A stretch of 64,000 nt of DNA from DASPMP01 sp035758925 (GTDB taxonomy: Bacteria; Gemmatimonadota; Gemmatimonadetes; Gemmatimonadales; Gemmatimonadaceae): contig DASTVV010000225.1 in NCBI GenBank assembly GCA_035758925.1, positions 1 to 64,000 on the forward strand, in the 5' to 3' direction. Positions 40,521 through 49,010 of this stretch are shown piece by piece. Position 1 is the stretch's first letter. Each line of letters starts with the position of its first letter. Position numbers and translations under genes: made by a program. A model generated the notes under the pieces. The model was given only the letters and a program-made list of their open reading frames with translations. It had not been told where the DNA came from and ran no database searches.

Positions 40521-41357
40521 TCAAAACCCACCCAGGAAATCGCGGATATACGGGTTCTCGGTGGCCGCCATTTCCTCCGGCGTGCCGAAGAACACGATTC
40601 GATGGTCATGCAAGAGCGCGACCCGCGTCGCCATGCGAAACACGGATCGGATGTCGTGCGACACGACGATGCTGGTGACCCGGAGTTCGCGCTGGAGCTT
40701 GAGGATCAGGCGCGTGATGGTGCCCGTCGTGAGGGGGTCGAGCCCGGAGGTCGGCTCGTCGTAGAGCATGATCTCCGGATCGTTCGCCATGCCCCGCGCG
40801 ATGCCGACGCGCTTGCGCATGCCACCGGACAGCTCCGATGGCAGCTTGTCGAGCACCTCATCCGGGTCGAGATCCACGAACTGGAGCTTCTCGCGGACGC
40901 GATCCTCCACTTCGTCGTCTTCCAGCTCCGTGTGCTCCCGCAGCGGGTACGCGACATTCTCGCGCACGGTGAGCGAGTCGAAGAGTGCCGCGCCCTGGAA
41001 CACCATGCCCATCTTCTGCCGCACCTTGAGCGCGTCTTCGAAGGACAGATGGGTGATGTCGTCGCCATCGATCAGCACGCGCCCGCTTTCCGGAATCAGC
41101 AGTCGAAGAATGAGCTTGAGCATGGTCGATTTTCCGGTGCCGGACTCACCGACGACCACGACCGTTTCCCCTTCCTTCGCCGAAAACGAGATGTCCTCGA
41201 GGATCGGCTGGTCGAAAGCGAGGCTCACGCTATCGAGCTCGATGACCGGATGTCCATTGTGGACCGCAACCGCCTCGCCGTCGGCCGCCAGCTCACGCCG
41301 AATGGCTTCGCGAACCCGGCCCGATGTCCTGTCTTCGCGTCGTCGCTGCTTGGTCAC
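40521..41357 (-). CDS. mlaF: MlaF-like ABC transporter ATPase
   Basis: ATPase of 278 residues for the lipid transporter. Walker A is VVGESGTGKST, the signature is LSGGMRKRVGIARG and Walker B is IMLYDEPTSGLDPLT, with the H-loop in VVSHDIRSV. The GTG at 41357 overlaps the mlaE stop as GTGA. It starts with about 32 extra N-terminal residues before the ATPase fold. The mlaE-mlaF-mlaD order is standard and its stop abuts mlaD. Confidence 0.93.
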   Translation of the reverse strand: MTKQRRREDRTSGRVREAIRRELAADGEAVAVHNGHPVIELDSVSLAFDQPILEDISFSAKEGETVVVVGESGTGKSTMLKLILRLLIPESGRVLIDGDDITHLSFEDALKVRQKMGMVFQGAALFDSLTVRENVAYPLREHTELEDDEVEDRVREKLQFVDLDPDEVLDKLPSELSGGMRKRVGIARGMANDPEIMLYDEPTSGLDPLTTGTITRLILKLQRELRVTSIVVSHDIRSVFRMATRVALLHDHRIVFFGTPEEMAATENPYIRDFLGGF

Positions 41358-42169
41358 GGGACCGGCAACACCGACAGCAGGAACTGCGTGAGGAAATAGT
41401 CCGAGACGAGGATGAGAATGCTCGCGGTGACCACCGTCTTGGTCGTCGCGGTGCCAACCCCTTCCGTCCCGCCCGTGGTGCGCAGCCCGAAAAAGCACGC
41501 GGTGATCGAGATGATCGCGCCGAACACCAGCGGTTTCGTGAGACCCTGGATGAAATCGTTCGGGATGTAGCCCAGCGCGAACCCGCTCGACGCGATCTGC
41601 TCCCAGACGGTGCGCCAGTAGAGCGAGGCCGGGAGCCCCACCATGAACGTGGCAATCAGATTTCCGCCGAAGATTCCGATCAGATCGTTGATGATGGTGA
41701 GCACCGGCAGCATGATGAGCGCGGCGAGCACCCGTGGCGTGACCAGCTTCTTGATGGGATCCGTGCCGAGCGTGTTGAGGGCATCGATCTGCTCGGTCAC
41801 TTTCATCGATCCCAGTTGCGCGGCGATGCCGGAGCCCACGCGCCCAGCCACCATCAGGCCCGCGAGGACCGGCCCCAGCTCACGGATCATCGAGCCCGCG
41901 ACCAGCCGGCCGATATACATCGTCGCGCCGAAGGTCTGCAGCTGCACGCTCGACTGCAGCGCGAGCACCATTCCCGTGAAGAGCCCCGTCAGCAGGACGA
42001 TCCCGAGCGACTTGACGCCGATCTCGTCCATCTGCTGCACGACGTCCGCGCCGTAGAACGGCCGCGCAACAACGAAGCGCAGCGAGTTCCACGCGAGGGT
42101 GAAGTACTCCTGGATGCGCAGGACCGCGGACTTGGCCTGCGTGTTGAGTTGCAGGATGAGTTCAGACAC
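41354..42169 (-). CDS. mlaE: MlaE-like ABC transporter permease
   Basis: Integral membrane permease of 271 residues with the MlaE pattern: an N-terminal amphipathic stretch, then about five hydrophobic segments, including GLFTGMVLALQSSVQLQTFG, RELGPVLAGLMVAGRVGSG and the conserved MKVTEQIDALNTLGTDP. The GTG at 42169 gives MSELILQLN; upstream frame is in the gap shared with the divergent heptose kinase gene. It forms the channel on which MlaD and MlaF assemble. Confidence 0.93.
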   Translation of the reverse strand: MSELILQLNTQAKSAVLRIQEYFTLAWNSLRFVVARPFYGADVVQQMDEIGVKSLGIVLLTGLFTGMVLALQSSVQLQTFGATMYIGRLVAGSMIRELGPVLAGLMVAGRVGSGIAAQLGSMKVTEQIDALNTLGTDPIKKLVTPRVLAALIMLPVLTIINDLIGIFGGNLIATFMVGLPASLYWRTVWEQIASSGFALGYIPNDFIQGLTKPLVFGAIISITACFFGLRTTGGTEGVGTATTKTVVTASILILVSDYFLTQFLLSVLPVP

Positions 42170-42268
42170 GACTCGCCCAAGGTTTGGCGCGCGCTCGTCG
42201 TCCGACGATGCGCGCAGGTGCCGAGCCCGACAGGGGCAAGGGATGTGCCGGCTGCTTATCTTGACCGC

Positions 42269-43312
42269 ATGCCGCTTACCATCAGTCGAGATCGCCTCGA
42301 CCAACTGCTCGACGCCGCGAGCCGCACACGCATCGTAGCGGTCGGGGATGCCATGCTGGACGAGTATCTCGTCGGCGACGTCGAGCGCATCTCACCGGAA
42401 GCGCCGGTTCCCGTCGTCCGCGTTCGCGAGCGACGGTACGCGTTGGGCGGCGTCGCCAACGTCGCGCAGAACGTTGTGGCAACCGGCGCCGAGTGCATGC
42501 TCATCGCAGCCATGGGCGACGATACTGCTGGACAGCAGCTGGGCGCGATGCTGGGGGAGATGGGCATCTCGAAGCGCTGGATGGTGAGCGTCGCACGTCC
42601 GACGACGCGCAAGACGCGCGTCGTGGCGAGGTCGCAGCAGCTCGTGCGCATCGACGACGAGGAGGACACGGATCTCACGGTGGCCGAAGCACGACGGATC
42701 ACCACGGCGATCGAGGCCGCCGTCGAGAACGCGGATGCGCTGATTCTCGAGGACTACAACAAGGGCGTACTCATTCCCACGGTGATCACGCACGCGATCG
42801 AGGTCGCGCGCGCGCGCAAGATTCCCGTGATCGTCGACCCCAAGTACCGGCACTTTTTCGCGTATCGCGGCGCCACGGTCTTCAAGCCAAATCGCCGTGA
42901 GCTGGACTCAGCGCTTGGCGCGGAAGTGGATCTCGAACACCCCGAAGCCATCCCCACTGCCATTCAGCGGCTGTCGGTCGAGTATTTGCTGCTGACGCTG
43001 GGCGAGCGCGGAATGCTGCTCGCCGGGAAAGATGGATCGCTGGAGTCAGTGGCGACCGTTGCGCGCGAGGTGTACGACGTCGTCGGCGCCGGCGACACGG
43101 TGACGGCGTACCTGGCAGCGATCCTGGGCGCCGGCGGCACCGCCGCGGAAGCCGCGGTGATCGCGAACTACGCCGCCGGCGTGGAGGTCGGCAAGCTCGG
43201 CGCCGCGACCGTGAGTCCCAGCGAGGTCGTGGAGGCCTATGAGCATTTCGCAACGCAGCGGGAGCTGCCGTCGTCCGATACTCGTACGACGGCGGAGGTG
43301 CTGAAAGGCTAG
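42269..43312 (+). CDS. hldE1: D-glycero-beta-D-manno-heptose-7-phosphate kinase (RfaE domain I type)
   Basis: PfkB/ribokinase-fold sugar kinase of 347 residues. Landmarks: VAVGDAMLDEYLVGDVERISPEAPVPV (read in parts), the LGGVANVAQNV substrate loop, EDYNKGVL, DPKYRHF and the catalytic GAGDTVTAYLA. These match the kinase half of HldE (RfaE1), which phosphorylates heptose-7-phosphate at C1 for LPS core. The adenylyltransferase half is absent, so a separate partner is expected elsewhere. The 99-base gap to mlaE holds both 5' regions but no clear promoter. gmhA lies at 61468-62031. Confidence 0.9.
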   Translation: MPLTISRDRLDQLLDAASRTRIVAVGDAMLDEYLVGDVERISPEAPVPVVRVRERRYALGGVANVAQNVVATGAECMLIAAMGDDTAGQQLGAMLGEMGISKRWMVSVARPTTRKTRVVARSQQLVRIDDEEDTDLTVAEARRITTAIEAAVENADALILEDYNKGVLIPTVITHAIEVARARKIPVIVDPKYRHFFAYRGATVFKPNRRELDSALGAEVDLEHPEAIPTAIQRLSVEYLLLTLGERGMLLAGKDGSLESVATVAREVYDVVGAGDTVTAYLAAILGAGGTAAEAAVIANYAAGVEVGKLGAATVSPSEVVEAYEHFATQRELPSSDTRTTAEVLKG

Positions 43313-43325
43313 ATTCAGAGCGAAC

Positions 43326-43399
43326 GGTCCCGTAGCTCAGCCGGTTAGAGCAGGCGACTCATAATCGTCGGGTCGTGGGTTCGAGTCCCACCGGGACCA
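43326..43399 (+). tRNA. tRNA with CAT anticodon, most likely tRNA-Ile2 (lysidine type)
   Basis: 74-base cloverleaf with acceptor GGTCCCG/CGGGACC, D arm GCTC/GAGC, anticodon loop CTCATAA and T arm GGGTTCGAGTCCC. The segment GAGCAGGCGACTCATAATCG is the same as in E. coli tRNA-Ile2 and unlike elongator or initiator tRNA-Met, so it should read AUA after TilS modifies C34. No CCA is encoded. Confidence 0.9.
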
Positions 43400-43401
43400 T
43401 T

Positions 43402-45042
43402 TCAGAACGTCCGCAACAGCTGGCTGCGGAAAGCCACCTGCCCCAGCCACTCACTCCGCGCGGGGCCGCCCGTCGTCCACCTCCGGTTGTAGCCGAGCGT
43501 GACGCGCACCGCTCCTGGGCCCGAGGGGCGCTCGAGCAGAGCCACGACTCGGCGGCGTCGCACGTCTGGGTCGTCCGTGACTCGCTCCAGGCGGAAGTCG
43601 CTATCCTCCGGTGCTGTTGCGGTTGAGCGATACAAGCTGGGATCGCGCCGCTCGTCGCCGACCTCGATCGCGAATTGCGACGCCGGTGATGGTTGCCAAG
43701 TGAGGCTCATCGCGCCAGCTGCGGCGTGCGGGCCGAGCGGGCTTCCGATGAGGCGATCGCGATAGGTCAGCCCTGACCGGAACTGCGTGTGCTCATACAG
43801 CCGGAGCGATGTGCGGACCCACTCGGCACGCCACGCCAATTGTCCGTTGCGAACCAACAGCGGAAGTCGCGCACCGACGACCTGTCCAGCATCGTCCACG
43901 AACGACGAGCGCAGACGACGCAAATCGAAGTCATCGAACTGAAGCTCGTAGTAGAGATCCAGGCCGGAGAGTTCGGGTACCCGAACTCGCAGATTCCCGC
44001 CGGCAAACTTGTTCGAGAACTGCAAATCCACGTGCTGCGGGGCCAAGGCATCGATTATTGGGAACAGGTCGATGGCACGCTTGAAGAAGGTCGCTGGCGG
44101 TGCGCCGTTTCCTCCCTCCTGCGCCAGAACCGAGACACCGAGCTCGAAACGCGACGACGGCTGAACGCTCGCCAGCCAGCCCGCCAGTTTCGTGTGGGGC
44201 GGATCCTGCGCGCGTCCGAGGTCGGCCACAAACAGCGTCGCGCGCACCGGGCCAGCAAATCGGAGCACCCACGGCAGCGTAATCGACGTGTCTGTCGACA
44301 CACGGATGGCGGGAAACGGCGCCGCGTTCCCTGACACGAACAGCGCCATTGTTGGTGACTGGCCCCAGCGCAGCTCCTCGGCGCCAATCTGGAGCGCGGC
44401 GTTGTGCCAGACGCCTCTGCCGTACACGCGGTGCAAGCGCGCATCCGGCTGCCCGCTGTCCACTCGGTTGACGCCGAAGAACACCGGCTCCACCGCGAGT
44501 GCAACCTGACTGCCGAAGCCAAGCAGTCCGGTGAGGTCGGCAATCCCGCCGGCGCCCCGGCCGACAGGCCAACCGTGACGCCCTGGCTCGAACGGGTGCG
44601 AGATCGCATCGATGATCCCAAGACCATTTGGCGCAATGACAACCGGCTGGGCATCCGACGCGGATGCGTCGGCGCGGCTCGCGATCGCGACGACGTTGCG
44701 GCCCGCGCGATGCACGCCGAACGTCTCATTCAGGGACGCGGTGACCAGGTTCAGTTCGCGGCGCGCCCATCCGGCGCGCTCGATGGCTCCGCGGCGCTGG
44801 GCGCTGTCAATCGCGGCGGACAGACGTTCCACGATCCGCCTGACGTCGCGCTGCGACAGCGGCCGCTCGCCGAGAAAGACGCCCCGAACCGGAAAGTACG
44901 CACTCACCGACTCGAGTCGGTCGTAGAGAGCGCTGGAGGCCGGTACGGTGGCCGCCGCCTGTGCGTCGAGGCGGGCTCCCGCAAGCAGCAGGAGCGCGCT
45001 CCAGCATCTAAGTTGCCTCAGTTCGTCCTCGCTGACCCGCAA
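43402..45042 (-). CDS. Wzi-like outer-membrane capsule assembly protein
   Basis: About 546 residues. A short N-terminal hydrophobic segment (LRCWSALLLLAGARLDAQA) looks like a signal peptide. The rest is rich in alternating beta-strand pattern and ends in Phe (SQLLRTF), as outer-membrane barrels do. Family-level resemblance is to the Caps_assemb_Wzi group, with ELRWGQSPTM and YELQFDDFDLRR as typical parts. Wzi anchors capsular polysaccharide on the cell surface. The start (TTG at 45042) is weak and only 8 bases from the divergent deacetylase start. Confidence 0.75.
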   Translation of the reverse strand: MRVSEDELRQLRCWSALLLLAGARLDAQAAATVPASSALYDRLESVSAYFPVRGVFLGERPLSQRDVRRIVERLSAAIDSAQRRGAIERAGWARRELNLVTASLNETFGVHRAGRNVVAIASRADASASDAQPVVIAPNGLGIIDAISHPFEPGRHGWPVGRGAGGIADLTGLLGFGSQVALAVEPVFFGVNRVDSGQPDARLHRVYGRGVWHNAALQIGAEELRWGQSPTMALFVSGNAAPFPAIRVSTDTSITLPWVLRFAGPVRATLFVADLGRAQDPPHTKLAGWLASVQPSSRFELGVSVLAQEGGNGAPPATFFKRAIDLFPIIDALAPQHVDLQFSNKFAGGNLRVRVPELSGLDLYYELQFDDFDLRRLRSSFVDDAGQVVGARLPLLVRNGQLAWRAEWVRTSLRLYEHTQFRSGLTYRDRLIGSPLGPHAAAGAMSLTWQPSPASQFAIEVGDERRDPSLYRSTATAPEDSDFRLERVTDDPDVRRRRVVALLERPSGPGAVRVTLGYNRRWTTGGPARSEWLGQVAFRSQLLRTF

Positions 45043-45050
45043 GCCAATAC

Positions 45051-45776
45051 ATGCTCGAAGTCTCCCTCAGCATCGATGTCGAGCCGGACTGTCCGCCATA
45101 TCTCGCGACACAATATCGCGGTGTCGTCGACGGATTGCCGAGGGCTCTGGATACCCTCGACGGCCTAAGCGTTCCAACGACGTGCTTTTGCACGGGCCAG
45201 GTGGCGGAGCGATATCCCGATCGCGTCCGGGACATTCTTCGGCGTGGTCACGAGCTCGGATCGCATGGCCATGCGCACATGCCATTCGACACGCTCACCG
45301 AGGCGCAGGCACGAGACGACCTTGCGGAGTCCAGCGCGGTGCTTCGAGCGTTCGGGAATATCACGTCCTTTCGCGCGCCCAACCTGCGGTTCCCGGATCC
45401 ATATCTGCCGCTGCTGGAGGAGCAGGGTTTTCTGGTGGACTCGTCGCACGCCAAGTACAAGCTGGCCTACTACGCCTCGCGAGCGCGGACATCGCTCACG
45501 CGCGTTGCCGCGTCCACAACGTCGTCGGTATTGCGTCTGCCTCGATGGATCAGGGACCCATGGCTGACATCGCTCAGGTCGCCCGTTGTGTTGTTCGTGC
45601 ATCCATGGGAGTTCGTTGATCTGAGGCACGAACGCCTGCGGCTGGACTGTCGCTTTCGCACGGGCGGCGAAGCGCTGCGGTGTCTCGTTGAGGTGATCGC
45701 GCTATTCAAGGCGCGTGGCGCGCGATTCGTTCGCATGCGGGAGTTGGGGGGACGCGCGACCTCTCTCGCCGCATGA
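45051..45776 (+). CDS. NodB-type polysaccharide deacetylase
   Basis: A 241-residue single NodB domain. Metal and catalytic motifs: LSIDVEPDCPPY (first Asp), GHELGSHGHAHMPFD (His pair), FRAPNLRFPD (motif with Arg/Pro) and FVHPWEF near the end. It removes acetyl groups from N-acetylated sugars. No signal peptide is visible, so it may act on a lipid-linked or cytoplasmic sugar. The next gene overlaps by ATGA. Confidence 0.88.
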   Translation: MLEVSLSIDVEPDCPPYLATQYRGVVDGLPRALDTLDGLSVPTTCFCTGQVAERYPDRVRDILRRGHELGSHGHAHMPFDTLTEAQARDDLAESSAVLRAFGNITSFRAPNLRFPDPYLPLLEEQGFLVDSSHAKYKLAYYASRARTSLTRVAASTTSSVLRLPRWIRDPWLTSLRSPVVLFVHPWEFVDLRHERLRLDCRFRTGGEALRCLVEVIALFKARGARFVRMRELGGRATSLAA

Positions 45777-46777
45777 GCAACTCAGCGGAAGGCATCGCCT
45801 CAGAAGAGCAGCGGCCCCGGCGGGTGGCAGCGAAGTGGTTGCTGCCCGCAGTATGGCTGGTGCTGACGGCCAGCATCGTGTTGGGCGCCCGCTCCCTGCC
45901 GTGGCGCGGCGCGCTCGATCAGGTCAGACAGATCGAGTCGGGTTGGCTGGTCGCGGCCGTTCTCGCGAACGTCATGATCATCGTCATCTGGGCGCAGGAG
46001 TGGCGACTCCTCGCACCAGGCGCGCTCCGGGTTCGTTTCGCCCGGATGTTCGAGGTCGTATCGGTCGCGGCTGCCGTCCTGAACTCGGTGCCATTCTTTG
46101 CCGGTGAAGCCACTGGAGCCGCCATGCTCGTCGGCCGGGCCGGCTTGTCGCGTGGCGCGGCCATCTCGGTGCTCGCGATGGATCAACTGCTGACTGGCGT
46201 CGTGAAAGTGGTGCTCCTCGCGGCAGCGGCACTCCTCATTCCGATTCCGAGCTGGCTACGCGCTGGTGTGCTGGTGCTGGTCGTCGGCGTCGCGATCCTG
46301 CTTGGCGTGCTCGTGCCGCTCGCGCACCAGTGGGAAGTGATCCGGAACCGGCTTCTCGAGCGACCCTCCGTCGCGCGTCGGCTCGCCGCCCGGCTCGTCG
46401 CGATCGGCAGGCACCTCGACGCCGTGCGCGAGACGCATCGCGCGTCCAAAGTCACGCTGCTCTCGATCGTAAAGAAAGGCATCGAGCTCCTGGCCGTGCT
46501 GGCCGTGCAGATGGCGTTCGGATTTGGTCCGTCTCTGCCAGCAGCTGCGCTCGTACTCGCCGCGCTCGCGATTGCCACGATGATTCCCGTGGCGCCGGCC
46601 AACCTGGGTTTCTATGAGGCCGCCGTGTTCGGGGCATATCGGTACGTCGGCGTATCGACCGAAGCCGCCCTGGGAATGGCTCTCGTGCAGCATCTCTGCT
46701 TCCTGCTGCCGATGTTGGCGACCGGCTATGTCACGTTGACGCTGCAGCACGTCTCGCTCCGGCAGCGCGCGCAATAG
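45773..46777 (+). CDS. Flippase-like membrane protein (LPG synthase TM-domain/UPF0104 family)
   Basis: A 334-residue polytopic protein with about eight hydrophobic segments, starting near residue 24 (LLPAVWLVLTASIVLGA). Family hallmarks include FFAGEATGAAMLVGRAGLSRGAA and MIPVAPANLGFYEAAVFGAY. Such domains are the flippase part of lysylphosphatidylglycerol synthases and also occur alone near glycosyltransferase genes, where they may move lipid-linked sugars. Overlaps the deacetylase gene by 4 bases and converges on the GT4 gene with a 47-base overlap. Confidence 0.85.
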   Translation: MSNSAEGIASEEQRPRRVAAKWLLPAVWLVLTASIVLGARSLPWRGALDQVRQIESGWLVAAVLANVMIIVIWAQEWRLLAPGALRVRFARMFEVVSVAAAVLNSVPFFAGEATGAAMLVGRAGLSRGAAISVLAMDQLLTGVVKVVLLAAAALLIPIPSWLRAGVLVLVVGVAILLGVLVPLAHQWEVIRNRLLERPSVARRLAARLVAIGRHLDAVRETHRASKVTLLSIVKKGIELLAVLAVQMAFGFGPSLPAAALVLAALAIATMIPVAPANLGFYEAAVFGAYRYVGVSTEAALGMALVQHLCFLLPMLATGYVTLTLQHVSLRQRAQ

Positions 46778-47867
46778 CCCGAGCGTAGATGGCCTCGTGC
46801 AGGGCGATCACCGACGACCAGTCGTAGCGGTCCGCGCGGGCTGTTGCGCCAGCAAGACATGTGCGGAGCGCGCCGTCCGCGATGAACCGCGCCAGCGCAG
46901 CCGTCAGATCGTGATCGTCCTCGCACAACAGGGCATTCACCTCGTGGTGGAGGAACTCGCTGCTCCCCGCTTCACGCATCGCGATCACCGGCAGTCCAGC
47001 GGTGCGCGCTTCGAGCGCCGATATCCCGAACGACTCGCGCAGCGACGGCAGCACGAATCCGTCGGCCTCCGAGTACAGCGCTCGCAGCGCCTCGGCCGTC
47101 ACCCAGTCACGAACCTCCACGCGGGTCGGTCCACGATTCAGGCCGAGCAGCGCGACCTCGCGTTCGATGGTCGAACGCAGCGGGCCGTCACCCACCAGCA
47201 GCAAGGTGGCTGGCCGCCGGACAGACGCGCTCGCACGGGCGAACGCCCGAATCAGCTCGAGAGGACGCTTCTTCCTGGCGAAGCGTGTGGCCGAGACCAG
47301 TGTGACGGCGCTGGACGGGCCCCTGCTCGTTCGTGACGTCGAGCGCCAGAAGCCGAGGTCGATGCCGTTGGGCAGCACGGACACGTCGGCCGCCGGCAAG
47401 GCGTCGCGAACCTGAGCCGCGACCACGTCGCTGACGGCGCTCCACTCCACGGCACTTCGACTCAATCCGGTCACCGCGTCCGCCGCGCGAAGCAGGTGTC
47501 GCTTGTGCCTCAGCACCGAGTGAAACGTGACCGCGGTCGGAAGATCGAGGGCTCGCGCGACCGCGGCGGCGGCGTACCCTACCGGCGACACGACGCTGAC
47601 GTGCGCGTGCACCACGTCGTACCCATTGCGCAGCCGACCACGCAGGGCGGTCACCAGCCTGGGCGAGACCGCCACGTGAAGTCCGGGAAGGGCGAACGCG
47701 TCCAATGGACGAACGCTATAGGTCTTCCCGCTCACGGCGCCCGGAGTCGTCGTGAGAACGTCGACGTGATGACCGTTGGCGCCGAGCCGTTCCGAGAGGC
47801 GTGTCAGCTGCGCTTCGATGCCGCCGCGCCGCGGCGCGAACCAGTCCGTCGCGATCGCGATTCGCAT
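46731..47867 (-). CDS. Family 4 glycosyltransferase
   Basis: GT-B fold retaining glycosyltransferase of 378 residues. The N-terminal half opens MRIAIATDWFAPRRGGIEAQ and contains DVVHAHVSVVSP; the C-terminal half has ATRFARKKRPLELIRAFA, LLLVGDGPLRSTIE and the donor-binding block ADGFVLPSLRESFGISALEARTAGLPV (in parts), with the family E-x7-E pair. The sugar and acceptor are unknown. It starts 6 bases after the GNAT gene stop, so the two are in one chain, which makes a sphingolipid or glycolipid acceptor plausible. Confidence 0.9.
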   Translation of the reverse strand: MRIAIATDWFAPRRGGIEAQLTRLSERLGANGHHVDVLTTTPGAVSGKTYSVRPLDAFALPGLHVAVSPRLVTALRGRLRNGYDVVHAHVSVVSPVGYAAAAVARALDLPTAVTFHSVLRHKRHLLRAADAVTGLSRSAVEWSAVSDVVAAQVRDALPAADVSVLPNGIDLGFWRSTSRTSRGPSSAVTLVSATRFARKKRPLELIRAFARASASVRRPATLLLVGDGPLRSTIEREVALLGLNRGPTRVEVRDWVTAEALRALYSEADGFVLPSLRESFGISALEARTAGLPVIAMREAGSSEFLHHEVNALLCEDDHDLTAALARFIADGALRTCLAGATARADRYDWSSVIALHEAIYARAIARAAGARRAAAST

Positions 47868-47873
47868 GCGGCG

Positions 47874-49010
47874 TCAGATCACACGTCGCTCGTAGATGCG
47901 CCAGCGGCGATACAGCCGGCCACCCATCTCCTCCATCGGCTGTCGCATCGCGTAGTTGTCCTCGAGAATCCACGACGCCTCGGCGCCCGGAGAGCCCCAC
48001 GCAACTGCCCGTCGCGCCGCTTCGTACAGGAACAACGGCAGGATGCTCCCCGAGCGGTACGTGTCCTTGATGCCGAGGGCGAGGACCCGCCCGCTACGAA
48101 GGCGCCCGATTCCGAAGAGAATCTTCGCGAGTCCGAACGGAAACAGCCGACCGCTGGGAATCCGCTTGAAAATGAGATTGAGGTCGAGCGTTGGGAGGAG
48201 GAAACCCGCGGGCTGGCCGTTCACTTCGGCCACGAAGGCGAATTGCCGTGGGAGCAGCAGCTTGAGGCTCTTTGCCATGTGAAGGAACTCGTCGCGCGCC
48301 ATCGGCACGAAGCCCCAGTTCCGCTCCCACGCCGAGTTGTACACGTCCCAGCAGATCTCGACCTCATCCCAGAATCGCCGAGGATCCAGATCGCGAAAAG
48401 TGAGATTGGCCTTTGTCGCCGCGCGGCGAGCGAGCGCCTCGAGGCGATTTGGCACCTGATAGCCCGGTTCGCCGAACGGCAGCCAGTAGCCGACGAGGTC
48501 TTTCGCTCGGACGAGCCCCGCGCCCTCGATCAACGCCTCGTAGTACCGCGGGTTCCACGACGTGAGGAATTGCGGATGCTGATCGAAGCCGTCCACCAGC
48601 AAGCCACAGTCGTGGTTGGTGGACGGGTTCATCGGACCGCGCATGACGTCGAGCCCGCGCTTGCGCAGCCAGGTCTCCGCCGCCGCAAGGAGCGCCTGCG
48701 CGACCTCGGCGTCCTCGATTGCCTCGAAGAAACCGAAGAAGCCGGTTCGATCGCCGTGAAAGCTGTTGTGCGCCTTGTTCTCGATGGCCGCGATGCGACC
48801 CACCGGCTTGCCGCGCCGACGCGCGACAAAGAGCTGTCGTTCCGCCTGTCGATAGAACGGATTGCTCTTGGTGTCGAGCAGGTCACGCACCATCATTCGC
48901 AGCGGCGGGACCCACTGCGGATGAGAGACGGCGCCGGGAATGTGCCATGGGACATCTATGAACGCGGAGAGCTCGTTACTGCGCTCCACCGGGACGACTT
49001 CGAGTGACAT
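47874..49010 (-). CDS. GNAT-fold N-acyltransferase, candidate bacterial ceramide synthase
   Basis: A 378-residue protein of the large GNAT-like family with LFVARRRGKPVGRIAAIEN, FFGFFEAIEDAEVAQALL, GLDVMRGPMNPSTNHDCGLL, FLTSWNPRYYEALIEGAG and a second half with FVAEVNGQPAGFLLPTLDLN. Caulobacter ceramide synthase (bCerS) is also annotated as a GNAT-type N-acyltransferase, and this gene sits beside an SPT-like fusion and a CerR-like reductase, so N-acylation of a sphingoid base is the best guess. The ATG at 49010 overlaps the divergent PAP2 start codon; an upstream TTG at 49031 is an alternative. Confidence 0.75.
   Translation of the reverse strand: MSLEVVPVERSNELSAFIDVPWHIPGAVSHPQWVPPLRMMVRDLLDTKSNPFYRQAERQLFVARRRGKPVGRIAAIENKAHNSFHGDRTGFFGFFEAIEDAEVAQALLAAAETWLRKRGLDVMRGPMNPSTNHDCGLLVDGFDQHPQFLTSWNPRYYEALIEGAGLVRAKDLVGYWLPFGEPGYQVPNRLEALARRAATKANLTFRDLDPRRFWDEVEICWDVYNSAWERNWGFVPMARDEFLHMAKSLKLLLPRQFAFVAEVNGQPAGFLLPTLDLNLIFKRIPSGRLFPFGLAKILFGIGRLRSGRVLALGIKDTYRSGSILPLFLYEAARRAVAWGSPGAEASWILEDNYAMRQPMEEMGGRLYRRWRIYERRVI

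Noticed and set aside
41324..42268. 315-residue N-terminal extension of the heptose kinase
   Set aside because: The extension is the reverse shadow of mlaE/mlaF; the kinase domain starts right after the ATG at 42269.
43326..43399. Elongator tRNA-Met
   Set aside because: The anticodon is CAT, but the D-arm to anticodon segment matches tRNA-Ile2, so lysidine-type Ile is favoured.
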